A stretch of DNA of 64,000 nt, taken from positions 3,246,564 to 3,310,563 of the forward strand of contig JAKTNV010000009.1 of the NCBI GenBank assembly GCA_022747635.1. Reading direction: 5' to 3'. Position 1 is the first letter of the stretch. Each line of letters opens with the position of its first letter. Positions 20,935 through 32,479 of this stretch are shown here, one piece after another. A model generated the notes under the pieces. That model was not told where the DNA came from and did no database searches. It worked only from the letters and a program-made list of their open reading frames with translations. A program made the position numbers and the translations under genes. This DNA comes from Hetaerina americana. Lineage: Eukaryota; Arthropoda; Insecta; Odonata; Calopterygidae.

Positions 20935-20946
20935 ACAATGCCTCAC
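20491..20946 (-). pseudogene. Penelope-like GIY-YIG endonuclease domain (5'-truncated ORF)
   Basis: 151 codons. Residues 20-62 are the linker with YRRPANLKNLLRSTNP and a Cys-rich NRPRCETCPLI motif typical of Penelope proteins. Residues 86-120 are the GIY-YIG core: NIIYLLSCKHCTSFYIGEC, with the family's usual drift of GIY to IIY and YIG kept, then LSIRMNNHR carrying the catalytic-type Arg. The frame continues through SILESL-type sequence to a stop. The first ATG lies in the palindromic junction and is accidental. The preceding RT domain is absent, so the ORF is a remnant, though the nuclease part is open. Confidence 0.85.
20925..20940. repeat. 16-bp palindrome at the junction of two inverted Penelope copies
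   Basis: CATTGTCATGACAATG is its own reverse complement and sits where the minus-strand copy meets the plus-strand copy, the point from which both sequences run outward. Confidence 0.85.
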
Positions 20947-21358
20947 TCTCTTCTCTTCCTATCCCTTCACACGCCAATGCCCACAACCTTACATTCGACC
21001 AGTGTTTTGCTCTCAGCATCCTAGAATCCCTACCTGATTCAGCCACCAATATAGAGGTGAGAACTCGTGAATCCGCCTACATATTAGCTTTCCGTTCTTT
21101 CAAAATTCCCACCCTTAACCACCATCTTCAATTTCCCTCCCAGCATTCCCTGTACACTTTCCCTCCCCGCCCATACCTCTTTCTTCTCCTCAGCAACAGC
21201 TTATTTTCAGTCTCTCTTGAAGAAGGCCTCTGAGAGGGCCGAAAGCTCGAACAATTTACCGTGTGAGTGTCCTTTTAAATGTTGCTATTCTATTCTATTT
21301 GTGTTATTTTGTGTCAGCCCATTATTGTGCCGCTCGTGTGAGCTTTTCCGTACAATCG
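20936..21358 (+). mobile_element. Penelope-like element (family A), inverted partner copy, 3' region
   Basis: Plus strand, starting inside the equivalent of the GIY-YIG ORF end (CCTCACTCTCTTCTCTTCCT) and colinear with the minus copy at 20596-20209 over about 370 bp, with scattered substitutions. It then extends further through GTGTCAGCCCATTATTGTGC CGCTCG to TACAATCGTTATATA and into (TA)n. The GIY-YIG core itself is absent. The extra 3' 55 bp recur at 45305-45358. Confidence 0.85.
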
Positions 21359-21417
<59 letters not shown>

Positions 21418-21443
21418 ATATAATATATATTATATATATATAT

Positions 21444-21477
<34 letters not shown>

Positions 21478-21485
21478 ATATATAT
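21359..21485. repeat. (TA)n microsatellite
   Basis: About 127 bp with a few AATT/ATTA interruptions, starting exactly at the Penelope 3' end. Confidence 0.95.
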
Positions 21486-22262
21486 GCGGGTGTATAAAAA
21501 TGAAAAAACACAATCAAGCGAGGGTGGTCTAGGGGCTGGGGAGTGTCCGGGTGGCGGGATGAATGGGAGAGCAGGGAGCAAGGGGGATGATGGGGAGAGG
21601 CGGAGGAAGGGAGAGGGAGGGAAGGGATGATTAAAGAGACGAGGGTGGAGAGGGGGGGTGAACTCGCCTGGTCCATCCGCGCCAGATACGCACGGGAAGC
21701 GCACACTCGGCTCGGGAATGAGCCGAGGCCATAAAATCCCTCTCTCCTTCGCAGGAGCGGGAAGGGGAGGGGGGGAGGCGAAGAAAGATTTGCAAAACTA
21801 TGAAATGAACTGCATTAATAGGTTGGAGTGGAAGGGTTGGTGGTGCAGGGGCAGGGATGCACACGGTAAGATGATCGTTTTGGATAGTGTTCTAGGCGAG
21901 ATACCGAGGGCTTAACTATCTAAACTACGGCGGCAACAACAACTTTTAAGGTTAACATTTTGATGTTATCTAAGAAAAATCATTCTCATGAAACACGAGG
22001 ACTGATATCCAGAACGCAGGATATTGGCCAGGGATGGCAAACCTTTTGGCGATTGGGTGCCAAAGTTTATGAAATTTGAGGGTACCATTAACTCGCGTGC
22101 CAACCCATCCAGTGGGAGAGAGTTGTCGATTGCATTTCGTCAATTAGAGGCATTGCGTACTTTTGTAACGAAAAATCATTTTTTATCGTATTCGCTTATT
22201 TGCTTCGAACTCAGGGTTTACACAACAATGGTCATAATCATTAGAGTTTATGACTAAGTTAT
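21486..22262. other. Unassigned GC-rich then mixed DNA
   Basis: 21530-21780 is G-rich low complexity. The frames (85-96 codons) are compositional. No repeat family recognised. Confidence 0.35.
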
Positions 22263-22263
22263 T

Positions 22264-22665
22264 ATGCGATGAAAGGCCGAAGAGAAATGTTATCTTTTCC
22301 TGATTAGGCCTCATTTATAGAGGATGCTGCAAGTATAAACGGTATCGTCACGAAGTTGAATTGATTGGCAAATTGGATCGCGTGGCGCTGGCGTAGAGGA
22401 GCTAGATTTGTGAAACACTGCTATGATAAACCTAGAAGCGTATACAAAATATAAGAGAAGCTAGACTGGACCATGTTAATAAAATGAGAGAGATTAAGCG
22501 TAGAACAGATAGATTTAGGATGTCATTTTTTCCACGAACGATAAAGGATCATAATAACATTGTTCAAACGCGGCAGGGGTAATATATTTGGGACAAAATT
22601 AGTCTGGTGCGTAATCACCCCCTAATACAGGCCCTTGCGGTGGTTTGCAGGGCACACAAAAACAC
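22264..22665 (+). mobile_element. LINE family A 3' end
   Basis: Colinear with 39690-40175: GATTAGGCCTCATTTATAG, AAGTTGAATTGATTGGCAAA TTGGATCG, then an ORF2 C-terminal remnant REIKRRTDRFRMSFFPRTIKD (22488-22550, with a frameshift after), and a tail with CACCCCCTAATACAGGCCCT TGCGGTGGTTTGCAGGGCAC. A deletion has removed part of the middle. Confidence 0.75.
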
Positions 22666-22679
22666 TAACACTACTACGT

Positions 22680-24090
22680 ATTTCCATCCACATATCTACA
22701 AAAAATCACCTTCTCTTCCTTCCTCTCTCCCTCGATCCCCCTCGGGCAAACAAAAGGCAGATTCTGAATATTTAGCACAACAGCGTCAGAAGTTATGCAG
22801 TTAAGTATGTATTTTATAAAAACATATCCTTGATGGAGACTCAACGTTTCCTCGACGTTGTCCCCGGCGCTCCTAGGAGAGAACAAGGACACTTTTTGGC
22901 CACACTATAGTTGAGTGACCTCTGCCAGAAGCAAAAAATACCATTAGGATGCGAAACTCGAGCAAATGAACGTCATTGCTAAGTCAAAACCATCGCAGTT
23001 AGGCCTGGATTCGTAAACTATAGATGTTAAGAGTGTATTTCGTAAGTTAAGACGTAGACCACGTCGCGTTTCACGTGTCCTAGGGTAGATCAGCGGCAGG
23101 GACGCAGAATATTTAACACGAGGAAGGACGGCGCGGAGGAAGAAGGCGGGGTGTGGGGGGGTGGATGGAGAGGTGGGGACGAAGGGGAAGGGATGGAGAG
23201 GAGGGGAGGAAGAGGATCCGTCGCAGAGGGGTGCGCAGGGGGAAGAAGACGTGGGGAGGGCAAGGAAGCCGAAATATTGACGCGATGACGTCACCACGCA
23301 CCCTCCCCCTGCGAAGGACCCCCGGTGGGGTGTTCGGGGGGGGGAGGGGGGTTGGTGGTGGTGGTGTTCGCGTCTGCGTGGCCCTGAGAGAGGAGAGATG
23401 GAGGAAGGCGGGCGGCGTACGAAGGCTGCGTGTGCGTAGTGGAGAAGGGAGCGACTGCGCCACGGACAAATTGAAGGCAGATGTAGTTGGCGTAGCGTAA
23501 TCGCGGTAGTAGAGAGAGAGAGAGGGAGAGAGATTCGAGGGGTTGTGAGAGGGGAGGCGGGGGGAGGGGATTGGGGGAGGGAGGGATTTGCTGCAATGGA
23601 GGAGGGCGGGAGGGTTGGGATTCAGAGAGAGGCGGAGGGCGGGAGAGGAGGGGTTTCTTTTTTAGGCAAGGTATTTCAAGGGCACGAGGAAGAGGGGCGG
23701 TTGAGAGGAAGGGTGAAAGGATACGGCGCTGCGGAAGGGATGAGGAGAGGCTGAGCAAAGAAACTGTGGAACAGGGAAAAAGGGAATGGCGAGGCTTCCT
23801 CCCCCGGGCGTATCCATCCGCAGATGCGGTTTAAAGATCATGTCGTCTTATACTTAAGATTTTACCCTTCGTTCGACGATGGACCTCAATTGAGGAAGAC
23901 ATATCGGACTTAAAATTAATCAAATCATCTCGAGTAAATGCCAAGGCAACTTTTTACCACTGCCTCAACTCGGTTCTGACACATAAACTACTTCGTCATA
24001 ATGAGCTATACTATCACCAAACGGTAAACACTATTTTCCATATGCAAAGTTTGCAAAAAAGGTATCGGGAAACTTTTCAGAAGAACAAAT
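22680..24090. other. GC-rich purine-biased region with a CRE-like site
   Basis: 23100-23780 is a long G/A-rich plus strand with CpGs. TGACGTCA, a perfect CRE/ATF palindrome, lies at 23286-23293, and a (GA)n run at 23512-23523. Frames up to 155 codons on both strands are low complexity. It could be a promoter region but no TATA, initiator or exon can be defended. Confidence 0.3.
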
Positions 24091-24094
24091 TTAG

Positions 24095-24485
24095 TGCTTC
24101 AGATATTGCTGCAAGTCCTCTCAAGATTCTTCCATTTACTACATTCCTTGAGACCGTCGACGGACACTTTCACCGGAGCGGATTTCCCACGACACGAAGG
24201 CTCCCTGACAGGCGGAAGGTCCGTAAGGGTATCACGCGGGCGAGCTTCTTTGACGACGGCACTTAAGGTGGTGTCCTTAAAGGCAGGGATGATTTCACTT
24301 TTAGAGGGAACAGTCTGCAGCCCAGCCTGCTGGTGCCAAGTCTGGGGGACTATAAGAGGTTTGGGGAATTGTCGCGATGCGGAAGGTCTACGCAAACAGA
24401 CACTCAACTCTGCTCTTGGTAGTCCGTCTAATAGACCTTCGGTAGGACGAGTTCAGCACAGATCTTTCATCGCATAGCCAATTTT
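24095..24485 (-). mobile_element. Mariner deletion derivative, subfamily X, copy 1
   Basis: Minus strand from ATATCACTGAAAAATTGGCT (24490) through GATCTGTGCTGAACTCGTCC (linker) directly to GCATCGCGACAATTCCCCAA (third-Asp region), then GTGAAATCATCCCTGCCTTT and GAAGCTCGCCCGCGTGATAC. The same order and the same join occur at 38160-38690 and 51505-52240. The catalytic core and the HTH are missing here. Confidence 0.75.
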
Positions 24486-24489
24486 TCAG

Positions 24490-25539
24490 TGATATAATGG
24501 TGTGTGTGTGTGTGTGTACTTCCACTGTCTTATGTCAATGCCAATAATACGATCTGCAATCATTATTCACACTTAACAACCGACGGCGGTCTGAATTCAG
24601 CACTTCACCCAATGCACACCAGGAACAAATTGTTACCGATACTATTCATATAAACCTTGCATTTATTATCCTAAGTATTGTAATTCTATCCCACTAGGAT
24701 TAAAATTAATATTTTACTTAGTTCGTTCTAAATTTCGATACCTAGGGAGGTACAGAGAGCAGTCATTTTTAATGGGGTTCCATCTCAACACTACCCCCCC
24801 CCCAAGGTTAAGCAAGGTTGTTTTGGGCAGGAGGGGAGGGGTGAAGGTCAGAGAGTTTCTAAATAAGGCCTTAGGCACGGCATTTTCTGTTACGCAAAGT
24901 GAAATTTCAATTGTTCGGATCGAGAAAATGATTAGGTGGAGCATATCGGAGACATCCAGTTTGAATTTGGCGAAAACACATTGAAAGAGGGAATTTAATT
25001 TGCTGTCCTTCTCTGAACTACTTGCGTCTCTTCCACGTTTGATTTGGTCCCCATTCCAGTTTTCAAAGCAAATGTGCTCCGATCCAATTCATTGGAAAAT
25101 TGAATTCTCCACCGATTATTTTGCCGTTCGTTGTTATGGAATGAATAACTTTTGACTCTTTTGCCTAGTTATAGCATTCAATCACCGCTAGCGCACGGTG
25201 GACTATAAAAAGCTCATACTTAGAATATTTTGGCTCGAGGTTTTTCAATTGATTAACATTCAAAGAAATTATGAATTACGCTATGCAAAAGAAGAGGTTA
25301 TTTCGATATGCATGAAACTTAACATGTTTTGTAACGCGTTAGTCAGAGCTTGAGATGCGCAACTTTATGTAGTGGCTATTCACGTACATTGAAAACCTAG
25401 CATCAAATTACCTTTGAAAACTACTGGACTACTCTTGAAACAAGGGAGGTTGATAATAATTAACATCAGATCGCAAGCTAATCTCCTGAGATTTAGGCAT
25501 AACATCGGATTGGTGCAAGGAATGTGGACAAGTGCTTAG
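24490..25539. other. Unassigned DNA
   Basis: A short (TG)n run at 24500-24517. Otherwise AT-rich with no recognised element. Confidence 0.4.
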
Positions 25540-26455
25540 CATAGCAATATGCGCAGTTTTGAAATTATGGAACAAAGGAAGTGGCGACCAGGACAACAAC
25601 TATGAATAGAGAGTTCCGTGCTAACAACGAACGGTCAAGTTGAACATCTGGGGGTAGTTCTAACACCACGCCTTTCATGGGGAGCACATATCAGGGCAAC
25701 ATGAGGATACGGTTAAAAATAACTCGGCTTAATTAAATGGATTGTGGGGAAATGTAATGAGAAAGTAAAAGAGAGGTGTTATTTCGCTCTAGTTAGACAT
25801 CATTTGAACATGCCGCAAGTATTTGGCATCCCAGGGGGAAAATATGGCAAAAGGAATTAGATGAAGTTCAGAGGAAATCCGCCAGATTCGTGCAAAATTG
25901 CTAAAATGGGAAGACGAGTGTAAGATGCCTTTGGGGGAATGAGGCTGGCAGCCACTTGAGATGCCAAGATAAGACTAAGACTTTCACAAAGGTTCAGAAC
26001 GGACGAGTTTAAAATCAATTACTAAAGGAATTATTATGGCCCCACAAGCTATTAAGGTAGATCAGGCCACAAAGATAAGATGTGGGAGACAGACTCCAGT
26101 ACAGGTGGATACAAATACTCGTTCTTTCCCTGGACGATCAGGAATCTTAATAGTAAGAAACGAAAGTCTCTATAGAAATATTGAAGACATTCCATTTACA
26201 AGTCAGGGCAAGATTAAACGTCGCGTAGACATGAGGTATATTCGTAGATACACGTATATGTTACTTGATATTATACGTAATTGCACGCGTGTTAGGTAAA
26301 AAAGCATGAATATAGCCTCTGTGTTTGTATATTTGCATGAATATTTTGGTTTTGCACGTGGTTTTATTCTCTTTTACGGGTGGTGACGTAAAACCCTCCG
26401 CCACACGCCCTTACGGTGGTTTGCGGGATATTGTTTAGATATATATGTGCAAGCA
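25540..26455 (+). mobile_element. CR1/L2-like LINE family B, C-terminus and 3' tail
   Basis: In changing frames the plus strand encodes VEHLGVVLTPRLSWGAHIRA (25635), CNEKVKERCYFALVRHH (25755), RSGHKDKMWETDSSTGGYKY then SFFPWTIRNLNSKK (26065-26165). The 3' tail follows with TTTTGCACGTGGTTTTATTC, CCGCCACACGCCCTTACGG and GGTTTGCGGGATATTG. It is the end of an RT ORF (thumb/C-terminal region). The 5' three quarters are missing. Copies at 33790 and 61560 share the same left limit within about 30 bp, suggesting similar truncation points or an older breakpoint. Confidence 0.85.
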
Positions 26456-27468
26456 ATTTCCCATAGTTTTCGCGTATACTTAATTTTGTATTAATTCTCA
26501 TTTACAACAATACAGCTAAATTCGACATTTAATCTTCGGAGGTGTAAGACGCTAATGAAAATTCATTCCGTGAAAAAAGACTTCTGCTTAAATCTCGAAC
26601 TTCAGGGCCGTTAAAATTAACATACAAACTTAAACCTTTTGTCATTATTTACTCAACCGCATACAATGCCTAAGAATGATCAAATAGATATGCTGTAACT
26701 AACGATGGATTTGCAGAGAATGGAAACACAAAATTAATACGGTGAGTTTCACGAGAAAAACACACGAAAACTCAAAAGATGCGTTGATGAGTTTGCCTTG
26801 ACAATAATATATCAATAAAGGCTCGGTATTCGTAACAGTATTACCATTTGTTGCCTTCGCTGATCCTCATGAGTGAGCCGATGAGGCAATAGGATTCTTA
26901 ATAAAAAAAGCCAACAATATCAACAATAAAGAGTTGGAGCAGGTTTACACAAACGCCATGGCGAATCGGTGGCGAAATACATGAATTGCTTTTGGATTCA
27001 AACGCTAAACGCTAAAATCTGTGCTCTCCACAGTAACTCTGTAGCTCTCTCGCGACGTGTGAACCTTAACACATACCTCGGCTAGTCCCGGTAAGAAGAT
27101 AGAGAGATGACTCTAGAAGATGATTCTATGATCGGAGCGGAATTGGCGTAAAAAATACAAAATAAATCACTAAATTAATCGGCTCAACAGATGAATGGAA
27201 TTAAGCGACTTGTTTTCCGGGCCATGGCCGGGCCATGGTGTCGTGTTAGGTCTCCCCAGCCCATGGGCACTCGCCCACCACGTACCCTTCATAGGGCCGA
27301 GCCCATACGCTTCGCCTTTCCTCCCTCCATGAATATCATCTCCTCCCACACTCCTTCATCTCCATCGCCACACACATCCATATGCCCCTCATCAATCCCA
27401 TCCTATCAATCCTCACGCCCCCGCGTCGACTCAAATTACACTCCCTCGGCCATTCCCCGATCCACAGG
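26456..27468. other. Unassigned AT-rich DNA
   Basis: No motif or frame of note. 27200-27460 becomes C-rich. Confidence 0.4.
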
Positions 27469-27990
27469 GTGAGTTCCGAAAGTAACGCCATTAAATTTCC
27501 AGCGGCGCTCCTATTGGTCGGAGTGGGATCAAATTACTAGGAGTACGTGGGGGGGGGGACGATACGCTTTGCCGCGAAGCCAGTCTCGGTGCTCTCCAAG
27601 CTGTGGAAGCGGCAGGACGTCAGTTATTGTCAACCACTTTGCGCCGACCGTGTCACGAAAGACCAACCGAGCGGAAGTTTAAAGTGAACTTTTGCAACGC
27701 ATTGGAAATGAACCTGATTATTTTGACAACATTATCACCGGTGATGGAACCTGGGTTTTTAAAATGCGACCCAGAAACAAAACGCCAAAACTCTGAGCGG
27801 CGCACCGACCAGTCCTCCGCGCCCAAAAAGGCAATAATGATCAAATCAAAAGTGAAAACAATGCTCATTGTCTTTTTCGACAGTGAAGGAGAGGTCCATA
27901 AGGAGTTTGTTCCTCAAGGACAGACAGTTAGCGCTGCCTACTGCGTGGATGTGTGGGTAACACTCCGAAAAGGGTCGTCTTTCCCTGTAC
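27469..27990 (+). mobile_element. Mariner relic, 5' block plus first catalytic region
   Basis: A 185-bp 5' block shared with 2248-2434 is followed by transposase sequence: RKFKVNFCNALEM, then FDNIITGDGTWVFKM (first catalytic Asp region, 27725-27770, with E to G after the Asp), then in another frame KTMLIVFFDSEGEVHKEFVP then QGQTVSAAYC (27857-27950), and LRKRV in a third. It stops before the second Asp region. The HTH region is missing between the 5' block and the core. Frameshifts make it inactive. Confidence 0.8.
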
Positions 27991-28425
27991 TAGACTCCTC
28001 CCGATTGCTCATTCCCCCGAGACGACCGCGACTACTTGGCGCCATCTCTGCTCGTCCAAGCGCACAGGTTTCCCTCCTCGAAGAGCCTTCATCTCAATTC
28101 CTTTCCCTCCCCTAGACTCCCCCACCCAATCCTCCCTAATCCATCAAACCCCTTCTCCGGTGCCCCAACCCTCTAAGCCCCAACCCCCCACTCGGCGCCA
28201 TCGCCCTGAGCCAGGCGCAAGTGTCGCTCCATCGAGGGAAAAAATTAGGCCCGCACTGCAGGGGACCCAATTATATCGTTGCGTTTTGTTGTGATTACTA
28301 AATGCATGTCCCTGAGAATGCTCAAATCCTCCAAACTATTACGAAGTTAGTTACAGATGAGAAATATATTTGTCATTTCTTTAATAATGCGGCACATCCT
28401 TCATGTAGTAACTCTTTAGTTTTAT
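27991..28425. other. Unassigned C-rich DNA
   Basis: Pro/Ser-coding low complexity to 28260, with the mariner frame running on into it by chance. No element recognised. Confidence 0.4.
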
Positions 28426-28429
28426 TTGC

Positions 28430-28725
28430 TGCTCTGCGAAACACCGCTAGGGTGTGTGGCGGGGGGTGAATACACACGAGACTAATTTTTGCCCAAATAT
28501 TTTTACCCCTACCGCGTTTGAGCAATGTTATTATGATCCTTTATTGTTCGTGGAAAAAATGACATCCTAAATCTATCTGTTCTACGCTTAATCTCTCTCA
28601 TTTTATTGACATGACCTCTCCCACCGTAGTACGATGAGAGTAATTACACGTTTTCAACATCATCATTGCTAAAGAGACATCCTTCCAATATTTCATAAAT
28701 AAAGATCAAATAATTATTCTACACC
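28430..28725 (-). mobile_element. LINE family A 3' end
   Basis: Minus strand: TCATACTACGGTGGGAGAGG-like start, REIKRRTDRFRMSFFPRTIK-type coding (28610-28540), GATCATAATAACATTGCTCA, AAAAATTAGTCTCGTGTG and the CACCCCCCGCCACACACCCT tail with AGCGGTGTTTCGCAGAGC (28480-28430). Truncated at its 5' side. Confidence 0.8.
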
Positions 28726-31680
28726 ACAGGACTCCATTTTGTGGCGGTTTGAAACGCATATTATTAGGAAACCTAGCATTCAGAAAAGCCAATATATAGT
28801 GTTTCATTTTTCCTCGATTGCCATTTTCGCCTTTAGTTTCACCAACAATTGGCAACACCATCCTACTAAAGGAATTTACATTCCTACATCGGATATTCGA
28901 GTTTTTATCGCGCTATTTGCAGCATTCCAGTTTGTATTGTGTTTGCAAGAGGGTTGACCTTAGATGGCTCCTATATTGTGCTCCTGAGGCCTGGTTAACA
29001 TGACAGAAAATATCCCTAAATCCTAGACTACACATTAGCACAGTAACTCGTCTTTTACCCCGGCATACTTTGTGTCTCCCTCTTAATTCCATGCCAAACG
29101 GCTATTGTCTTCTCTGGCTCTGCCTAGCTTTCCCGCCGCCATTCTCCCCTCTGCACTACGACCTCCGACTGCACTATCCCATTGCCTCTCTTATTATCCT
29201 CCGCACATCGAATCCTTCCTTCATATTCATTCAAACAGACGTCTCGTCCCATCAACCTCCCGTCTCTAACTTCATAATTTATTTTCTTTCCGTCCTTTTG
29301 AATTTATTCGTTCTTTGTCCCGCCTTACTCTCCAAAAACCTCATGTCTTCACTCATCTCCCTCCTTCCTCAGGGAACAAGTTTTTGAGCATTAGGTACAA
29401 CTCCGTTCCTTATTTATGCCACATCATTTCTTTACCTAAGAGGCCTCACTATTACGATCTCCAAACATACATCGACAACAAACGCCAAAATCATGCCAGA
29501 CGTCTCATTCTTCCATCTTTTACTAAATTTACGTTTGCTAACGCGCCTTCAATTAAAACAATAGAATTGCGGTGTTAATACGTAAATGGGTGCCTCGACG
29601 ACCGAATCAACTCGCGCCTGGTTGGGGCCAAATTAATGATTCCTTGGATTCGAGACTACACAAAAATGGAAGTGATCGTCTCGTCTCTGTTGGGGATAAA
29701 TGCATCCACCCCTTATCTCATCACTTTTGAATAAAACCATTCCTCGATCACCTTGTGGAGGGTGGTCGGTTTTCATTCGACGACCCCTTCTATTTTAAGA
29801 TTGAAGCAATAGTTGCAACTACCCATTACTTTATTTGAGATCCATTTAAACGAGGTTAACATGAGCTCTCCATAGAAGATCAAACATGATTTTAATTGGT
29901 GTCCCCGACACCAAAGAGGAATAGTTTTTATACTGGGGTAGGTATTTTATATTTCTTACGAATGCATCAATTTTTTATTTTCCATGAAGCGCGTCCCCAA
30001 CGATAAAAATATCTACCCGCACTTATCAACGAAAGCATGAATATTACCAGAACGCCCAACGTCCTAATTCTTGGCCCGAGAGGCGCCGGTCAGCGTAACG
30101 AGAGTCCAGCATGCACGGACCACGGTTGGGGCATTCGAATGATCTCGTTGATAAATCATACGTGAATAAGAATCCCAGGCCAAAATCAGCCATTGGACAT
30201 CGACATGAATGCCACCAAGAAGGTGTGTGGCAGAGAATGCACATCTTCCGGACACACGGTACGAGCGTGGGAACATGCGACATAGACGAGCATAGACAGG
30301 CGCACATTATATCCTTCCTCCTTTGTCTCAAAGCTAACTAAACCCACAGTTCCTCCTATTTTTCCGTATGGCAGGATTCTGCTGACGGTACATAATGATT
30401 GCTGCAACACTTTCCGACATAGCATCGATAATGAACACTCCGCGATCCACCGAAAAGGTGTGTGGCAGGCGGGGGCAACACGGAACTGCTCCTTGCCAAT
30501 TCGATTTGAAAGTTCGCGTTCATTCACTCAATACATGCTGCTATGTATTTAAGGCCGGAATTGGACGAACCCTGGCGACGTTTTTTCTTCTGAGTAAATT
30601 GCTTCTTTCCCCTTTCATTGCCAGACAGGGCATTTCCGAAAAATAAGTGAAATGATCATTTTTTGCCACCAATTCAGATGGCTGTAGTGGGGTAATTAGT
30701 GGTGGGATTGGTGATGGGAGATCTTGGGAAAGCAACGCACCCCCCGTCAGTTACATGTCAGCATTTACAGTGTGCGGATTGCAACAAACAGAATCCCCGT
30801 ACGACAGTCGCGTCACGAATTCACGATACCACTTTCCATGGGGCGAAGATATACTCCTACCTATCTTCACTTTTTCACAGTCCTAGTCTATCTTTACTGC
30901 TCGAGTGTGCACGCCGTTGCATAATTCGTGATCAAACACGATCAAGTATAAACACTCCGAAGTCGTGTTAACAAACGTAAAAGTCGAACTTCAAAGTCAT
31001 CTCCCACACGGGTCAACTCAAATGTTTAATCGCTTGGTAATAATTTGCTTTGGTGAAGGAAAAGATACTGAGGGGGAGAGCGCTGAATTAATTTTTAATA
31101 GGTTTTAACGATATGTTCAATTAATCCAAAAATTCTTCATGAATAAAGATATAAGATGGGTTGGTAAAAATGTTACGGTATTTCCAAATCCCTTGGAAAT
31201 CCCTCAAGAACCCTTCTTTCTCTTCCTGAGATAAAAAGCGTAAAATCGCTGGAGAGAAATTTTCCGGCATCAATAATGCTTGCACTTCTCTTCACCATAA
31301 GAATCCTTCACCTGATGCCAAGTAATGTATTTCATGCATTTACGATTTGCTTCGCATATTCAGGGGGAAATCAACTCATGCCCTAGGTTTTCAATGCACT
31401 TTCAAACTAAAAAAGAAGTAATACCCTCCCTGTTTTGTTTACCGTTGGTCCTTGGAGTTAATGAGTTTATCGTATAATGACCACAAGTCGTAATTTTGTG
31501 TGTGATTCCATGGTGCATTAGGTTTTATTTCCAACTTAACCTTGGTTCTTTTCTAAGGGACACCGTAATGTGTCCAGGGCTTCAGTGGTGCATCGGTAAG
31601 TTCACTCGGTCTCTCATCGAAAATCCATAATCAATAATTCCACCGAGTTATTCATATCATGTGAAAGAATACATTAAGGT
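28726..31680. other. Long unassigned stretch
   Basis: No gene or full repeat. Possible minus-strand LINE tail cores (CTGCCACACACCTTCTTGGT type) lie at 30208-30230 and 30452-30475. An 87-codon plus-strand frame (29315-29578) has mixed composition but no domain I recognise. Confidence 0.35.
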
Positions 31681-31684
31681 TTGT

Positions 31685-31835
31685 ATTTCACCAATCATAT
31701 TATGAGGGTATGTGTTTGCATGTGTGTGTTGGTTTTGAATGCGGTTTTGTTTCCTTTTGCGGGTGGTGAACTAACACCCACCGCCACATGCCCTTACGGC
31801 GGCTTGCAAGATATGATATAGAAGTAGAGATATGC
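31685..31835 (+). mobile_element. LINE family B 3' tail
   Basis: GGTATGTGTTTGCATGTGTG, TTTTGAATGCGGTTTTGTTT, GGGTGGTGAACTAACACCCA, CCGCCACATGCCCTTACGGC, GGCTTGCAAGATATGATATA. No coding part remains. Confidence 0.7.
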
Positions 31836-32084
31836 GATACAATTCTAGAATGAGCTTGGAAAATTGTGTTTGGATACAGTTACCATGGTTAAGGATACTT
31901 ATGGAGATGGAGAAATGCCCCAAGTGATGGTTTTCTGCTTCCGCTCTTTCTGTTCTGGGAGGGTAGAGAGGAGGTTGACGACGAGGAATGCCCACCAACA
32001 ACACACTGTGCAATGAAAACATGCAAAAAGTGAGACAAATGCTCAATTCTGATTGACCCCCAAGTGTCAGGATGTGATAGCAGA

Positions 32085-32450
32085 AGAGTGCAATATTCAG
32101 AAAACCACACTGAATTGCATTTTCACAGAGGATTTAGCAATGAGAAAGGTGTGCCAAGATGGTCCCCGAGGTGCTGTGGGAAGACTGCTTGCGTGACAAT
32201 CTTGCCTTGGACCTCTTGGACCATGGTGAAAGTGAGCCCAATATTTTAGGATAGCTGGTTACTGGTGACAAGACATAGGTCTTTGAGTACGACCCCAGTA
32301 GAACCCCCTTTGAGTACCATTTTGGGCCACTGGATTGGGCCATGAAGAGGTGGCTGAATGAGGGTCCTGTTGAAGCCTTCCAGGAAGCATACCAGAAGCG
32401 TGGCAGAGGCACTGGTATTGGTGTGTCGATACATAAGGGTGCTCATATGA
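32085..32450 (+). mobile_element. Mariner relic with internal deletion
   Basis: In shifting frames: LNLNMRKVCAKM-like second HTH end (32130), MVPEVL...LRDNLALDLLDHG (32160-32235), LVTGDKT*VFEYDPS (32262-32300, the first-Asp region with E to K and W to stop), then an abrupt join to ALKRWLNEGPVEAFQEAYQK-like C-terminal sequence (32340-32400). The second and third Asp regions are deleted. No TIRs recognised. Confidence 0.65.
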
Positions 32451-32479
32451 GGAATTTTAGCAATTTGTACTTGACTCTG

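Noticed and set aside
27603..28115. 170-codon frame as a gene
   Set aside because: Its middle is mariner transposase with the wrong frame before and after. The C-terminal part is unrelated C-rich DNA.
29315..29578. 87-codon frame with mixed composition
   Set aside because: It looks more protein-like than most, but no family is recognised and no start context, promoter or splice signals support it.
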